This document shows positions 49,916 to 58,287 of a stretch of 64,000 nucleotides of DNA, piece by piece (positions within the stretch are counted from its first letter, which is position 1; every line of letters begins with the position of its first letter). Below the pieces are notes generated by a model. That model was not told the origin of the DNA. It saw nothing but the letters and a program-made list of their open reading frames with translations, and searched no databases. The DNA lies in NCBI GenBank assembly GCA_031547305.1, contig JAVBSC010000029.1, forward strand, positions 1 through 64,000, in the 5' to 3' direction. The position numbers were made by a program, and so were the translations under genes. The stretch comes from JAVBSC01 sp031547305. Its GTDB lineage: Bacteria > Desulfobacterota > Desulfovibrionia > Desulfovibrionales > Desulfovibrionaceae.

Positions 49916-50090
49916 CCCGGACCGGCTGATAAAAACGGCCTTGCGTCAAAATACCCCGCGACGCCGGATTGCCTATAGCCCAGTTACCCCTATATTTCAA
50001 GGCCATAAAAGATCGAAAGCTCCGCTCTTATACCGATTTGGGGCTCGGGACGGAGTCCCCCGAACCGCTCCCCCAACGAAGGTCCAAATA

Positions 50091-50816
50091 TCAATAGCCG
50101 AACGGGCGGCGCACGCCGGCGGCTTCAAGCTTTGGCAGGGCTTCCGGCGGCGGGCCGAAAAAAGCCGGTTCTCCTTCCCGCAGGAGCAGCACCTGGTCCG
50201 CGATGTCCATAAAACCGTTCAGATCGTGGCTGGCCACGGCCAAGGTCAGGCCCTGGGCCTTCAGGTCCGCCAGCATGGCCAGAAGTTCCCTGGCCGATGG
50301 GTAATCCAGCCCGCTCAGGGGTTCGTCCAGAAGCAACAGGCCGGGCCGGGCCAACAGGGCGCCGGCCAGACAGAGCTTGCGCTTTTGCCCGTAGGAAAGC
50401 TGCTGCACCGGGGTGTTCCACTGCCCGGCCAGGCCCAGGCGCGCGGCCATGTCCCGAGCTTCGGCCTGGCTTTTCCCGCTCTGCGGCAAGCCGATGAGCA
50501 GATCCTCGCCCGCTGTGCCGCCCAGGATCTGCATGTCCGCGTCCTGGAGCATCAAGGCGCTTTTGCGGCGGAACAAGGAGTTGTCCCTGATTGCGTCCAG
50601 CCCGCCGACGGCGAGCATGCCCTCGCCGGGCGCGCCGCAGCCGCCGGGCGGCAGCAGGCCGGCCAGCAGAGAAAGCAACGTGGATTTGCCGGCTCCGTTG
50701 GCCCCGCAGATCATCAGGCCCTGACCGGCCGCCAGATAAAAATCCAGACCGGAAAACACCTTAAAAAGCCGTTGATTCTTTTGCCGGCACAAATCCAGGT
50801 TTTTCGCGCGAATCAT
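50091..50816 (-). CDS. orphan ECF/CbiO-type ABC transporter ATPase
   Basis: 241 residues from the ATG at 50816. Walker A GANGAGKSTLLSLLAG (near 38), Q-loop MLQDADMQILGGTAGEDLLI (near 90), which resembles CbiO/EcfA, signature LSYGQKRKLCLAGAL (near 140), Walker B LLLLDEPLSGLD (near 160), H-loop VASHD. Energy-coupling factor ATPases power vitamin or Ni/Co uptake with a T component and an S component. Neither is adjacent here, although nikR lies 2 kb away. Confidence 0.85.
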   Translation of the reverse strand: MIRAKNLDLCRQKNQRLFKVFSGLDFYLAAGQGLMICGANGAGKSTLLSLLAGLLPPGGCGAPGEGMLAVGGLDAIRDNSLFRRKSALMLQDADMQILGGTAGEDLLIGLPQSGKSQAEARDMAARLGLAGQWNTPVQQLSYGQKRKLCLAGALLARPGLLLLDEPLSGLDYPSARELLAMLADLKAQGLTLAVASHDLNGFMDIADQVLLLREGEPAFFGPPPEALPKLEAAGVRRPFGY

Positions 50817-50876
50817 TACTCCGCCAATATCATTCTTCACCTTGCCGGGCAAGACGGCATGGGGTATAAACCCGGA

Positions 50877-51536
50877 ATGGAAAATTCGCCCAGATCCCGC
50901 ATAACCGTTCAGGCCGCCGGCCGCAGTTGGTCTCTGGAACGTCCGGCCGACCTGGAAACCCTGTGGGCCAGCCTGGACGAGGACGAGTTCAGCAAAGACG
51001 AGCGCCTGCCCTACTGGGTGGAGCTCTGGCCGGCCAGCCTGGCTCTGTCCGAATGGCTGCTGGACCGCGCGCCGGATATAAAAGGCCGTCTCTGCCTGGA
51101 TTTGGGCTGCGGCCTGGGTCTGACCGCGCTGGTGGGCCAGAGGCTGGGGGCGAAAGTCCTGGCCATGGACTACGAACTGCCGGCCCTGCGCTTTGCTTCC
51201 TCAAACGCCAGGCTCAACGCCTGCCCATCCCCGCTCTGGACGACCATGGACTGGCGCGCCCCGGCCATAAAGCCCAAAAGTTGCGCTTTTATCTGGGGCG
51301 GCGACATCATGTACGAACGCCGATTCGTAGCTCCGGTGCTGGATTTTCTGGAATATTCCCTGGCTCTGGAAGGCCGGGCATGGATAGCCGAGCCCAACAG
51401 AAACGTGTACGAGGAGTTCCGCACCGCCCTGATCGGCCGGGGCTGGGCGTCCCGCCGGGCCTACAGCTGCCTGGTGGACCCCTTGCACGTGCAAAAGGCC
51501 AAAGTTTCCGTGACCCTTTGGGAATTAAGCCGCTGA
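50877..51536 (+). CDS. METTL20-like class I methyltransferase (possible protein lysine methyltransferase)
   Basis: 219 residues from the ATG at 50877; an ATG six codons earlier (50859) is an alternative. LPYWVELWPASLALSEWLLD (near 40) and DLGCGLGLTALVGQRLGAKV (near 75) are typical of family-16/METTL20 enzymes. IWGGDIMYERRF (near 140) aligns with the catalytic segment GDMFYDE of the ETF-beta lysine methyltransferase. Substrate is not proven; FixA is a candidate in this genome. Divergent from the ECF-type ATPase gene, 60 bases away. Confidence 0.75.
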   Translation: MENSPRSRITVQAAGRSWSLERPADLETLWASLDEDEFSKDERLPYWVELWPASLALSEWLLDRAPDIKGRLCLDLGCGLGLTALVGQRLGAKVLAMDYELPALRFASSNARLNACPSPLWTTMDWRAPAIKPKSCAFIWGGDIMYERRFVAPVLDFLEYSLALEGRAWIAEPNRNVYEEFRTALIGRGWASRRAYSCLVDPLHVQKAKVSVTLWELSR

Positions 51537-51601
51537 GGCGGGTATTTTCAATTTTTTATCAGATATTATATAGAACAAGTTAACTTTGAAAAAACTGATT
51601 T

Positions 51602-51659
51602 GCTCCGGCGGCGGTTTCCGCCGCCGGAGCGGATGAACAATTCCAATGTTCATCCCCTC
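51602..51659. repeat. double hairpin with dispersed-repeat arm (copy F)
   Basis: CTCCGGCGGCGG at 51603-51614 pairs perfectly with CCGCCGCCGGAG at 51618-51629, loop TTT. Directly joined is GAGCGGATGAACAATTCCAA...TGTTCATCCCCTC (51627-51659), with the TTCCAATGTT arm of the repeat family. It lies after the methyltransferase and can serve as its terminator. Confidence 0.7.
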
Positions 51660-51775
51660 GGAAATAATTTTTCCAGGCCTGACTTGGAATCGGAAAACGC
51701 GGCGGGAGGCCGCGTCGGACCGCAAAGCAAGGCGCACGGATGCGCCCGGCTTTGGAATACCTTGAGGAGTTTTTT

Positions 51776-52693
51776 ATGAAAACTTTATTGCTTTTCAGTT
51801 TAGCCCTGGTTCTTCCGCTGCTTTTCGCCTGGTCCGCCCCGGCGTCCGCCCAGGCGCGGGACGAACCTGTTTCTTACAAATACACTGTTGGCGACGCTTT
51901 GGTGATCAGCCTGCCGGACACTGTGCGCGACATGCCCGTGGAGATCTTCAAAGGCGCGCCGGCCGAAGAAATCCAAAAACTGGCCGCTGGCGGCATCCCT
52001 TCTTCCATCCATGCTTTTCTTATAAAAGCCAACGGTCTGATCATTCTGGCGGACACAGGCAACGGCAAGGCGGACAACCCCAAAAGCTGGCTCCTGCCCA
52101 AGCTGGCCGAAGCCGGCGTCAATCCCGCCGAAGTGACCCACGTGCTCCTGACCCATCTGCACGGCGACCACGTTGGCGGACTGGCCTGGGAAGGCAAAGC
52201 CGCCTTCCCCAACGCCCAGGTTCTGGTGAGCGCCCCGGAAAAAGACTTCTGGCTCTCCCCGGACACCCTGGCCAAGTTCCCCAACCGCCAGGCCAACATC
52301 GACCTGATTAAAAAGAACTTCGCCCTGTATGACGGCAAGGTCAAAACCTTCGCCTTTAACGAAAGCCCACTTCCAGGCATAAAGGCCCTGGACGCCTCGG
52401 GGCATACCCCCGGCCACACGGCTTTTCTGCTGGAGTCCAAAGGCAAAAGCCTGCTTCTCTGGGGCGACCTGGTGCACGGCGCTTCCCTGCAGTTCGCCAA
52501 CCCGGCCATCTGCGCCAACTTCGACATGGATCCAGCCAAAGCCGTGGAATCACGCGTGAAATTCATGGAAATGGCCTCCCGGAGCAAAATACCAGTGGCC
52601 GGAGCGCACCTGCCGCCCCAGGCCGTGGGCATGGTCAAAGCCGGCTCCGCCAAGGGTGCGTATACTTATACGCCTGGTATGGAAGACAAATAG
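51776..52693 (+). CDS. exported metallo-beta-lactamase-fold hydrolase
   Basis: 305 residues from the ATG at 51776 (GAGGAG upstream). Signal peptide LLLFSLALVLPLLFAWSAPA, so probably periplasmic. The dizinc motif THLHGDHVGGL is near residue 130; HTPGHTAFLLES (near 213) gives the third His, and WGDLVHGASL the bridging Asp. GAHLPPQAVG near the end supplies a last His. The layout resembles lactonase or methyl-parathion-hydrolase-like members. Substrate unknown. A stem-loop follows the stop. Confidence 0.9.
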   Translation: MKTLLLFSLALVLPLLFAWSAPASAQARDEPVSYKYTVGDALVISLPDTVRDMPVEIFKGAPAEEIQKLAAGGIPSSIHAFLIKANGLIILADTGNGKADNPKSWLLPKLAEAGVNPAEVTHVLLTHLHGDHVGGLAWEGKAAFPNAQVLVSAPEKDFWLSPDTLAKFPNRQANIDLIKKNFALYDGKVKTFAFNESPLPGIKALDASGHTPGHTAFLLESKGKSLLLWGDLVHGASLQFANPAICANFDMDPAKAVESRVKFMEMASRSKIPVAGAHLPPQAVGMVKAGSAKGAYTYTPGMEDK

Positions 52694-52706
52694 GGAGCCG
52701 GTTCGC

Positions 52707-52733
52707 GCTTGAGGGGGCGGCGCCCCCTCAAGC
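52707..52733. terminator. hairpin terminator after the lactamase-fold gene
   Basis: GCTTGAGGGGGC pairs perfectly with GCCCCCTCAAGC, loop GGC. No T-run. The same GAGGGGGC/GCCCCCTC stem follows the gene ending at 54862. Confidence 0.75.
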
Positions 52734-52763
52734 TTCCCCGCGTTAAAAGGAGCCTTCGTCATA

Positions 52764-53183
52764 ATGAGCAAGATAATCAGGTTTGGCGTGTCGTTGGATT
52801 CGGCCCTGCTGGAGCGGTTTGACGCTTTATGCGCCGAGCGCAGTTACCAGACGCGATCCGAGGCCATTCGGGATTTGATCCGCAAGTCCCTGGTGCAACG
52901 GGAATGGGAGGACAGCTCCAGAGAGGTGGCCGGCACTCTGACCCTGGTTTACGATCATCACAAGAGCGATCTGGCGCAGCGGCTCATGAGCATGCAGCAT
53001 GATTTTCTGAACATCATCATCACATCGCTCCATGTGCATCTGGATCATGACAACTGCCTGGAGGTGCTGGTTCTGAAGGGACCGGGGGATGCGGTGCGGG
53101 ATCTTTCGCAAAAGCTTATTTCCGTGCGCGGGGTAAAGCACGGCAAACTGCACCTGACCACCACCGGAAGGGATCTGGCCTGA
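52764..53183 (+). CDS. nikR: nickel-responsive transcriptional regulator NikR
   Basis: 139 residues. N-terminal ribbon-helix-helix DNA-binding domain (RFGVSLDSALLERFDALCAE), then an ACT-like metal-binding domain with the nickel ligands in SLHVHLDHDNCLEV (two His and Cys, near 93) and His near 76 in DHHKSD. Represses nickel uptake genes when nickel is sufficient. It overlaps folE2 by one base (TGATG), an odd functional pairing. No nickel transporter is adjacent except possibly the orphan ECF-type ATPase. Confidence 0.95.
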   Translation: MSKIIRFGVSLDSALLERFDALCAERSYQTRSEAIRDLIRKSLVQREWEDSSREVAGTLTLVYDHHKSDLAQRLMSMQHDFLNIIITSLHVHLDHDNCLEVLVLKGPGDAVRDLSQKLISVRGVKHGKLHLTTTGRDLA

Positions 53184-53956
53184 TGCGGGATGTGCAGAAC
53201 AGCCCGGCGGACGTGGCCATGCCCATTGACCGGGTGGGCATAAACAACTTCAAGCTGCCCCTGGTGGTCTGCGATCGTGCCCAGGGCCGCCAGCACACTG
53301 TGGCTCTGGTGGATTTGGGCGTGGATTTGCCGTCGTCCTTCAAGGGCACGCATATGAGCCGCTTTGTGGAGGCCCTGCAGAACTGGAATGAGGAATTGAG
53401 CTACCAGAGCATGCGCAACCTGCTGGCGGACATCAAGGAACGCCTGGACGCCCGCAAAGCTTACGCCAGATTCCGCTTCCCCTATTTTGTGCGCAAGCCC
53501 GCCCCGGTTACCCAGAGCCCCGGCCTGATGAGCTACGAATGCCGCCTGACCGGCGAACTGGGTGGCGCCAAGCCCGTGCTGACCCTGGACGTGGAAGTGC
53601 CGGTCATGACCCTGTGCCCCTGCTCCAAGGCCATCAGCGAACAGGGGGCGCACAGCCAGCGCGCCCTGGTGCGCATCCGCGTGCGCATGAAAGGATTTAT
53701 CTGGATTGAGGATCTCATTGAAGTTGCCGAAGCTTCGGCCTCTTCTCCGGTTTACCCGTTGCTGAAGCGCGAGGACGAAAAGTACGTGACCGAGTCCGCC
53801 TACGCCAATCCCTGTTTTGTGGAGGATGTGGTCCGGAACGTGGCCAGCCGTCTGGACGCCCATCCACATATCAGCTGGTTCCGGGCGGAAGTGGAAAGCC
53901 TTGAATCCATTCACGGTCACAACGCCTTTGCCGGAATAGAAAAACATACGCCATAA
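53183..53956 (+). CDS. folE2: GTP cyclohydrolase FolE2
   Basis: 257 residues, standard FolE2 (type IB) length. Converts GTP to dihydroneopterin triphosphate for folate synthesis and uses metals other than zinc when zinc is scarce. Motifs: DLGVDLPSSFKGTHMSRFVE (near 45) and MTLCPCSKAISEQGAHSQR (near 143) with the metal-binding Cys; the conserved Glu and His follow near the C-terminus. Translationally coupled to nikR. Confidence 0.95.
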   Translation: MRDVQNSPADVAMPIDRVGINNFKLPLVVCDRAQGRQHTVALVDLGVDLPSSFKGTHMSRFVEALQNWNEELSYQSMRNLLADIKERLDARKAYARFRFPYFVRKPAPVTQSPGLMSYECRLTGELGGAKPVLTLDVEVPVMTLCPCSKAISEQGAHSQRALVRIRVRMKGFIWIEDLIEVAEASASSPVYPLLKREDEKYVTESAYANPCFVEDVVRNVASRLDAHPHISWFRAEVESLESIHGHNAFAGIEKHTP

Positions 53957-54031
53957 GATCATTGCAGCTTTAAAACTGTTCTACTGAAACATGCGGAGCA
54001 TGGCCCTGCGCCAATGAGGCATAGGCGAAAA

Positions 54032-54078
54032 TTGTTTCGCCGTTAAACGCCGAAGCGAGCGTCTCAAAGTTAATCTGC
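54032..54078 (+). repeat. 47-base intergenic repeat (second copy)
   Basis: TTGTTTCGCCGTTAAACGCC... ending CTCAAAGTTAATCTGC; 41 of 47 positions match the copy at 37943. It ends 20 bases before the start of the next gene, so it lies in its 5' leader. Confidence 0.8.
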
Positions 54079-54097
54079 TTTAAAAAAGGGGATCGCC

Positions 54098-54862
54098 ATG
54101 AGCAACGACTGGGGGAACTACCTGTGCGACATCGACGGCAAACCGGCTTCGGTAATTCTGGACATGGGCATCGCCGAGGAAGCGCCGGTAGAAGACCTGC
54201 CGGTCATGGCCTATGCGGGAGTGGACCTGGTTTCGCCAAACGCGGACGGCCTGAGCAGCCAGGCGGAATTCGACCGCCTGCTGGCTCTGGAGGACGCTCT
54301 GCTGGAAGAACTCTGCGACAACGGCCAGACCTGCGCCCACGGCCTGGTATTTGTGGGCAGCGTCACTTCTGACCGCAGGCGGGACTTCTTTTTTTACATA
54401 GCGGAAGATCTGAACTGGCAGGAGCGCATCCGCACGGCCACAGAACGCTTTTCCGACTACACCTGGTACGCTGGCGCGACCGCCGAGCCGGACTGGGATA
54501 CCTACTTCGACCTGCTCTACCCCGATGATCGCAGCCGGGACGCCATGGAAAACGAAAAAATCCGGAACTCCCTGGAAGAAGAAGGCGACGACCTGAGTAT
54601 TCCCAGAAGCATCGACCACTTCCTGAGCTTCAACTCCGAAGAAGACCGCGACGCCTTCCGCGCCGAAGCCGAAAACCTGGGATTCGCCGCTGAACTGGAC
54701 TCCAACGCCCACCGCATGGAAGGCAACTACTGCGTGCGCCTGACCCGCCAGGACAGCCCGGAAGACCTGGACCCCGTGACCTGGGAACTCAACGAACTCG
54801 GCGGCGCCCACGGCGGCAGCTACGGCGGCTGGGGCACCTACGCCGTGAATAAAAAACAATAG
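54098..54862 (+). CDS. DUF695/RraB-like two-domain protein
   Basis: 254 residues, very acidic, no signal peptide. The first 150 residues (NYLCDIDGKPASVILDMG, TWYAGATAEPDWDTYFDLLY) resemble DUF695. Residues about 165-250 (RSIDHFLSFNSEEDRDAFRA, ENLGFAAEL) resemble the RraB fold of RNase E inhibitors. Such fusions are known in databases, but their function is not established. The ATG follows AAGGGGATCGCC. A hairpin terminator follows. Confidence 0.72.
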   Translation: MSNDWGNYLCDIDGKPASVILDMGIAEEAPVEDLPVMAYAGVDLVSPNADGLSSQAEFDRLLALEDALLEELCDNGQTCAHGLVFVGSVTSDRRRDFFFYIAEDLNWQERIRTATERFSDYTWYAGATAEPDWDTYFDLLYPDDRSRDAMENEKIRNSLEEEGDDLSIPRSIDHFLSFNSEEDRDAFRAEAENLGFAAELDSNAHRMEGNYCVRLTRQDSPEDLDPVTWELNELGGAHGGSYGGWGTYAVNKKQ

Positions 54863-54868
54863 CTTATT

Positions 54869-54889
54869 TGAGGGGGCAACGCCCCCTCA
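54869..54889. terminator. hairpin between convergent genes
   Basis: TGAGGGGGC pairs with GCCCCCTCA, loop AAC. It lies between the DUF695-like gene and iorB, which converge. Confidence 0.75.
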
Positions 54890-54895
54890 GTTAAT

Positions 54896-55495
54896 TTAAC
54901 CGATTTCCGCCACGCCCAAGTCAACGGCGGCGAGGTTCACGTCCACCAGTTTGGGGGCCAGGTATTTGCGGATGGCGGCTTTTAGGGCGTCCGGGCCAAA
55001 GGGCATTATGCCGCAGGCGCAGAGGCCGCCCAAGAGGGCCACGTTGCCGCTTTGGGTGGAGCCGGCCTTGCGTCCCAGGCTGGCGCAGGGCATGAACCAG
55101 GCCTGTTTGGCGCAGGCGCGCACGCGTTCCTGTATGCGCGCGAGTTCCGGGTAGCTTTCGCGGCCGGCGGAAACACCCGGCGGGGGCACGAATTCCGTGG
55201 CGGAAAGCGCAATGCCGCCCGGCGCCAGGTATGGCAGGCCGCGCAAGGTTTCCAACGGCTCGAAGCCAAGGAGCACGTCAGCTTCGCCCATACCCACGGT
55301 GGGGCTTTGCCAACCGCCCAGAAGCACAAAGGATTCCACCACGCCGCCGCGCTGGGCCATGCCGTGGATTTCGCCGGAAGTGACCGGCAACCCTTGTTCA
55401 ATCGCGGTACGAGCCAGCAGGGTGGTGGCGGTAAGGGTGCCCTGGCCGCCGACGCCGGTAAAATAGATACGCAGTCTTTCTTTAGGGGCAATCAT
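54896..55495 (-). CDS. iorB: indolepyruvate:ferredoxin oxidoreductase beta subunit
   Basis: 199 residues from the ATG at 55495; a longer frame exists inside iorA. RIYFTGVGGQGTLTATTLLA at the N-terminus is the gamma/beta-type signature, then GEIHGMAQRGGVVESFV (near 45). With IorA it converts aryl pyruvates to aryl-acetyl-CoA, reducing ferredoxin in amino acid breakdown or running in reverse. It overlaps the iorA stop by four bases. Confidence 0.92.
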   Translation of the reverse strand: MIAPKERLRIYFTGVGGQGTLTATTLLARTAIEQGLPVTSGEIHGMAQRGGVVESFVLLGGWQSPTVGMGEADVLLGFEPLETLRGLPYLAPGGIALSATEFVPPPGVSAGRESYPELARIQERVRACAKQAWFMPCASLGRKAGSTQSGNVALLGGLCACGIMPFGPDALKAAIRKYLAPKLVDVNLAAVDLGVAEIG

Positions 55496-57336
55496 TTTTC
55501 GTCTCTCTTCCGGGCCTTGAAGCTGCCGGAAATCTGCATACAGACCATACACCCCGCGCAAAGCGAAGTATCCACGTTCAAATCCCCGCCTTGCCTGGCA
55601 AAGGCCGGACAAGCCAGACGCTCGGCGCAGGCCAGGGCGGAATCGCCCTGCTCCGCCACGTAGGCGATCTGGGCGCGGGCCTTTTTCAGGGTGCGCCGGG
55701 CAAAGAGCACGCAAGGCTCCTCGGCTATAAGCACACGCACGCCGGACAGCGCCTTGAGTTCCTCCAGGGCTTTGGTGGTGGCTTTGACGTTGTAGGGCCG
55801 GACCCTGCGCACTTCCGTAACGCCGCAGCCGCGCACGATGCTTTCAATATCCAGGTGTGCGCAGCCGTCGCCCAGAACTTCCTGGATGACGCCGGGGTTG
55901 GGCTGGTGTCCGGTCATGGCCGTTGTGCCGTTATCCAGAATGACCACCAGGATGTCGTGCTTGTTGAACACCGCGTTGACCAGGCCGGTCATGCCGGAAT
56001 GGAAGAAGGTGGAATCGCCGATAAAGGCCACCACCGGCTTTTGGGAAGACCTGGCAAAACCGGAGCCGGCGGAAATGGACGACCCCATGCAGAACAGGAA
56101 ATCGGCCATGGACAGGGGGGGCAGAAGCCCCAGGGTGTAACAGCCGATGTCGCTGGAATAAAAGGCGGCGTCGCCAAAGAGCTGGCGCACGGAATAATAC
56201 AGGGCGCGGTGGCCGCAGCCGGCGCAGAGGTTGGGCGGACGTTGGGGCAGATCTTCCGGACTTTGGCATGGCGTGGGAGCGCAGGCGGCTTTGCCCAGGG
56301 CCAGATCCAGGGCTTCGCCCACCAGCCTGGCGCTGTATTCGCCAAAGCGGGTCAGGGGGCCTCCCTTGCCGAGGATTTCCACAGCAAGGCCGTTTTTCTG
56401 GGCCAGGGCGCGAAGATCGTTTTCCAGCAGCGGCTCCAGCTCTTCCAGAACCAGCGCTTTATCCACTCCGCGCAAAAAGGCTTCCAGGGTTTTTTCCGGC
56501 AAAGGCCAGCTCTGGCCCAAGTCCAGAACGCGCACCTTGCCAAGTTCGCCGCGCTCCAGGAGCGCGTCATGCAGATAGGCCCGGCTTATGCCGGAGGCAA
56601 TGACGCCCAGGCGTCCCTGGCCGGATTCCCGGACCCAGGGGGAGTATTCCGTCTTTTCGCGGATGGCTTCCAGGTTTTTCGCCTGGGCCAGATGGCGGGC
56701 GCGGGCCACGGCCGGAACAGGCACAAAGCGCCGCAAGTCGCGGGCAAAAGGAACAATCGGCGCCGGAACCGGCAGGGGGCCGAGCTTGACCGGGCCGCGC
56801 ATGTGGCTGACCCGGGTGGTGGTGCGCAACAGCACTGGCTGGCCGGTCTCCCTGGCCAGCAGCAGGGCGTCGCGGGTCATGTCCTTGGCTTCCTGGGCGC
56901 TGGACGGCTCAAAACACGGCAGGCCGGCAAAACGGGCGTAGTAGCGGTTGTCCTGCTCGTCCTGGCTGGAGTGGCAGCCCGGATCGTCGGCGGAAAACAG
57001 CACCAGGCCGCCGGGCAGGCCGTTATAGCTCATAGTGAAAAGCGGGTCCGCCGCCACGTTCACGCCAACGTGCTTCATGGTCACCAGACAGAGCGCTCCG
57101 CCCAGGGCCGCGCCGGCCCCGACTTCCAGAGCCACTTTCTCGTTTACCGAATACTCAAGGGTAAAACGTTCGTTCGGGCCGATACGCCGGAAGGTATCCG
57201 GCACTTCGGACGACGGCGTGCCGGGGTAACAGGAAATGAAAGTGGCCCCGGCTTCCAGAGCGCCGCGCACAATGGCCTCGTTACCCAATAAAAGAAGGGT
57301 CCCGCCGCCCTGAGGATCCATAAGCGGATGCGACAT
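55492..57336 (-). CDS. iorA: indolepyruvate:ferredoxin oxidoreductase alpha subunit
   Basis: 614 residues. N-terminal pyrimidine-binding part (LLGNEAIVRGALEAGATFIS, YPGTPSSEVPDTF) and C-terminal TPP part (CAGCGHRALYYSVRQLFGDA near 370, GDSTFFHSGM near 440, DNGTTAMTGHQPNPG near 472). The usual terminal two-cluster ferredoxin domain is reduced: the only cysteine strings are CAERLACPAF and CAGCMVCMQISGSFK, without the closing CP of normal motifs. The ATG follows GGAGTTTATTA. It lies downstream of a TPR membrane-protein gene on the same strand. Confidence 0.93.
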   Translation of the reverse strand: MSHPLMDPQGGGTLLLLGNEAIVRGALEAGATFISCYPGTPSSEVPDTFRRIGPNERFTLEYSVNEKVALEVGAGAALGGALCLVTMKHVGVNVAADPLFTMSYNGLPGGLVLFSADDPGCHSSQDEQDNRYYARFAGLPCFEPSSAQEAKDMTRDALLLARETGQPVLLRTTTRVSHMRGPVKLGPLPVPAPIVPFARDLRRFVPVPAVARARHLAQAKNLEAIREKTEYSPWVRESGQGRLGVIASGISRAYLHDALLERGELGKVRVLDLGQSWPLPEKTLEAFLRGVDKALVLEELEPLLENDLRALAQKNGLAVEILGKGGPLTRFGEYSARLVGEALDLALGKAACAPTPCQSPEDLPQRPPNLCAGCGHRALYYSVRQLFGDAAFYSSDIGCYTLGLLPPLSMADFLFCMGSSISAGSGFARSSQKPVVAFIGDSTFFHSGMTGLVNAVFNKHDILVVILDNGTTAMTGHQPNPGVIQEVLGDGCAHLDIESIVRGCGVTEVRRVRPYNVKATTKALEELKALSGVRVLIAEEPCVLFARRTLKKARAQIAYVAEQGDSALACAERLACPAFARQGGDLNVDTSLCAGCMVCMQISGSFKARKRDEK

Positions 57337-57393
57337 TAATAAACTCCGATTCCGTTAAGCAGTTGATTAGTAATAAAAAAAGCGACGGGACGC

Positions 57394-58089
57394 TCAGCTT
57401 TTGGGCTGTTCGGCGGCCGGCTTGGCTTCGGCGATCTTCCGGCGCAGGTAGTCGGCCTTCTGGCGCCACAATTCCTTGTTGCCGGTAAAATCGGCGCTGG
57501 CGATTATGGACTCGCAGGCGGCCAGGGCGCGATCATACTTGCCCTGGCTTTCGGCCAGGCTGATGATCATGTCTTCCACAATGATTCTGCCGCCGCGCTT
57601 GCTGGTGGGGAGCAGGGCTTCCAGCCGGGCCAGAGCCTCGTCCGGTTTGCCGTTGCTAGCCAGGGCCTGGGCTTCCCCCAAAGCGGCGGCGAAGCCGAAC
57701 GGCCCTTCCTGGCCTTTGGCCAGTTCCGCCCACATGGGGGCTGTTCCGGTTCCGTTCCGGGTGGTGTCCGCAATGTTGATCAGGGCCAGTTCAGCGGAAA
57801 GTTTCACCCCGCCGGAGCTTTTGGCCGCCAGCTCCGTCAGGCCCTTTTCCCTGTTCTCCACAGGACCGGTGACGATCTTGCCAAACTCCAGCCGCTCGGC
57901 GGAGACGGCCCGCGCGTCCATATAGCGCCACACGCCCACCCCGGCCACAACAGCTATAATCACCACTATGCCCAGGGCGATCAGCCGGGCGTGATCCAGC
58001 AAAAAGGTAAGCATGGGGGAAGCTTCCGCGGCGACTTCCGATTGAATCCCGCCCAAGAGGGACGGATCCGGGGCATTTTTTCTGGCCAT
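57394..58089 (-). CDS. membrane-anchored TPR-like protein (YfgM-type)
   Basis: 231 residues. A short cytoplasmic N-terminus is followed by one membrane segment (LIALGIVVIIAVVAGVGVWR, near 37-56). The rest is a helical repeat domain (FGFAAALGEAQALASNGKPD, GKYDRALAACESIIA) on the outer side. The layout matches YfgM-like TPR_21 proteins associated with the translocon or envelope quality control. The ATG follows AGGGAGTCGGCA. It precedes iorAB by 57 bases and may be cotranscribed. Confidence 0.78.
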   Translation of the reverse strand: MARKNAPDPSLLGGIQSEVAAEASPMLTFLLDHARLIALGIVVIIAVVAGVGVWRYMDARAVSAERLEFGKIVTGPVENREKGLTELAAKSSGGVKLSAELALINIADTTRNGTGTAPMWAELAKGQEGPFGFAAALGEAQALASNGKPDEALARLEALLPTSKRGGRIIVEDMIISLAESQGKYDRALAACESIIASADFTGNKELWRQKADYLRRKIAEAKPAAEQPKS

Positions 58090-58287
58090 TGCCGACTCCC
58101 TAAAATGATGAAAATGGTATAGCCCTGCGTTTGTATGCGTTGCACCGGCAAATGTCAAAGCTGTAGAGCAAATTTTTAGCGGTTGTAAAATAAATTGCCA
58201 TAAGGGCCGCTCCTGGCTAAAGTGCGTTTCAGGCGCGGACCGGCCGCACTTTGCGCAACCGCGCTGTTGTTCAACCTGGAGTGCCAG

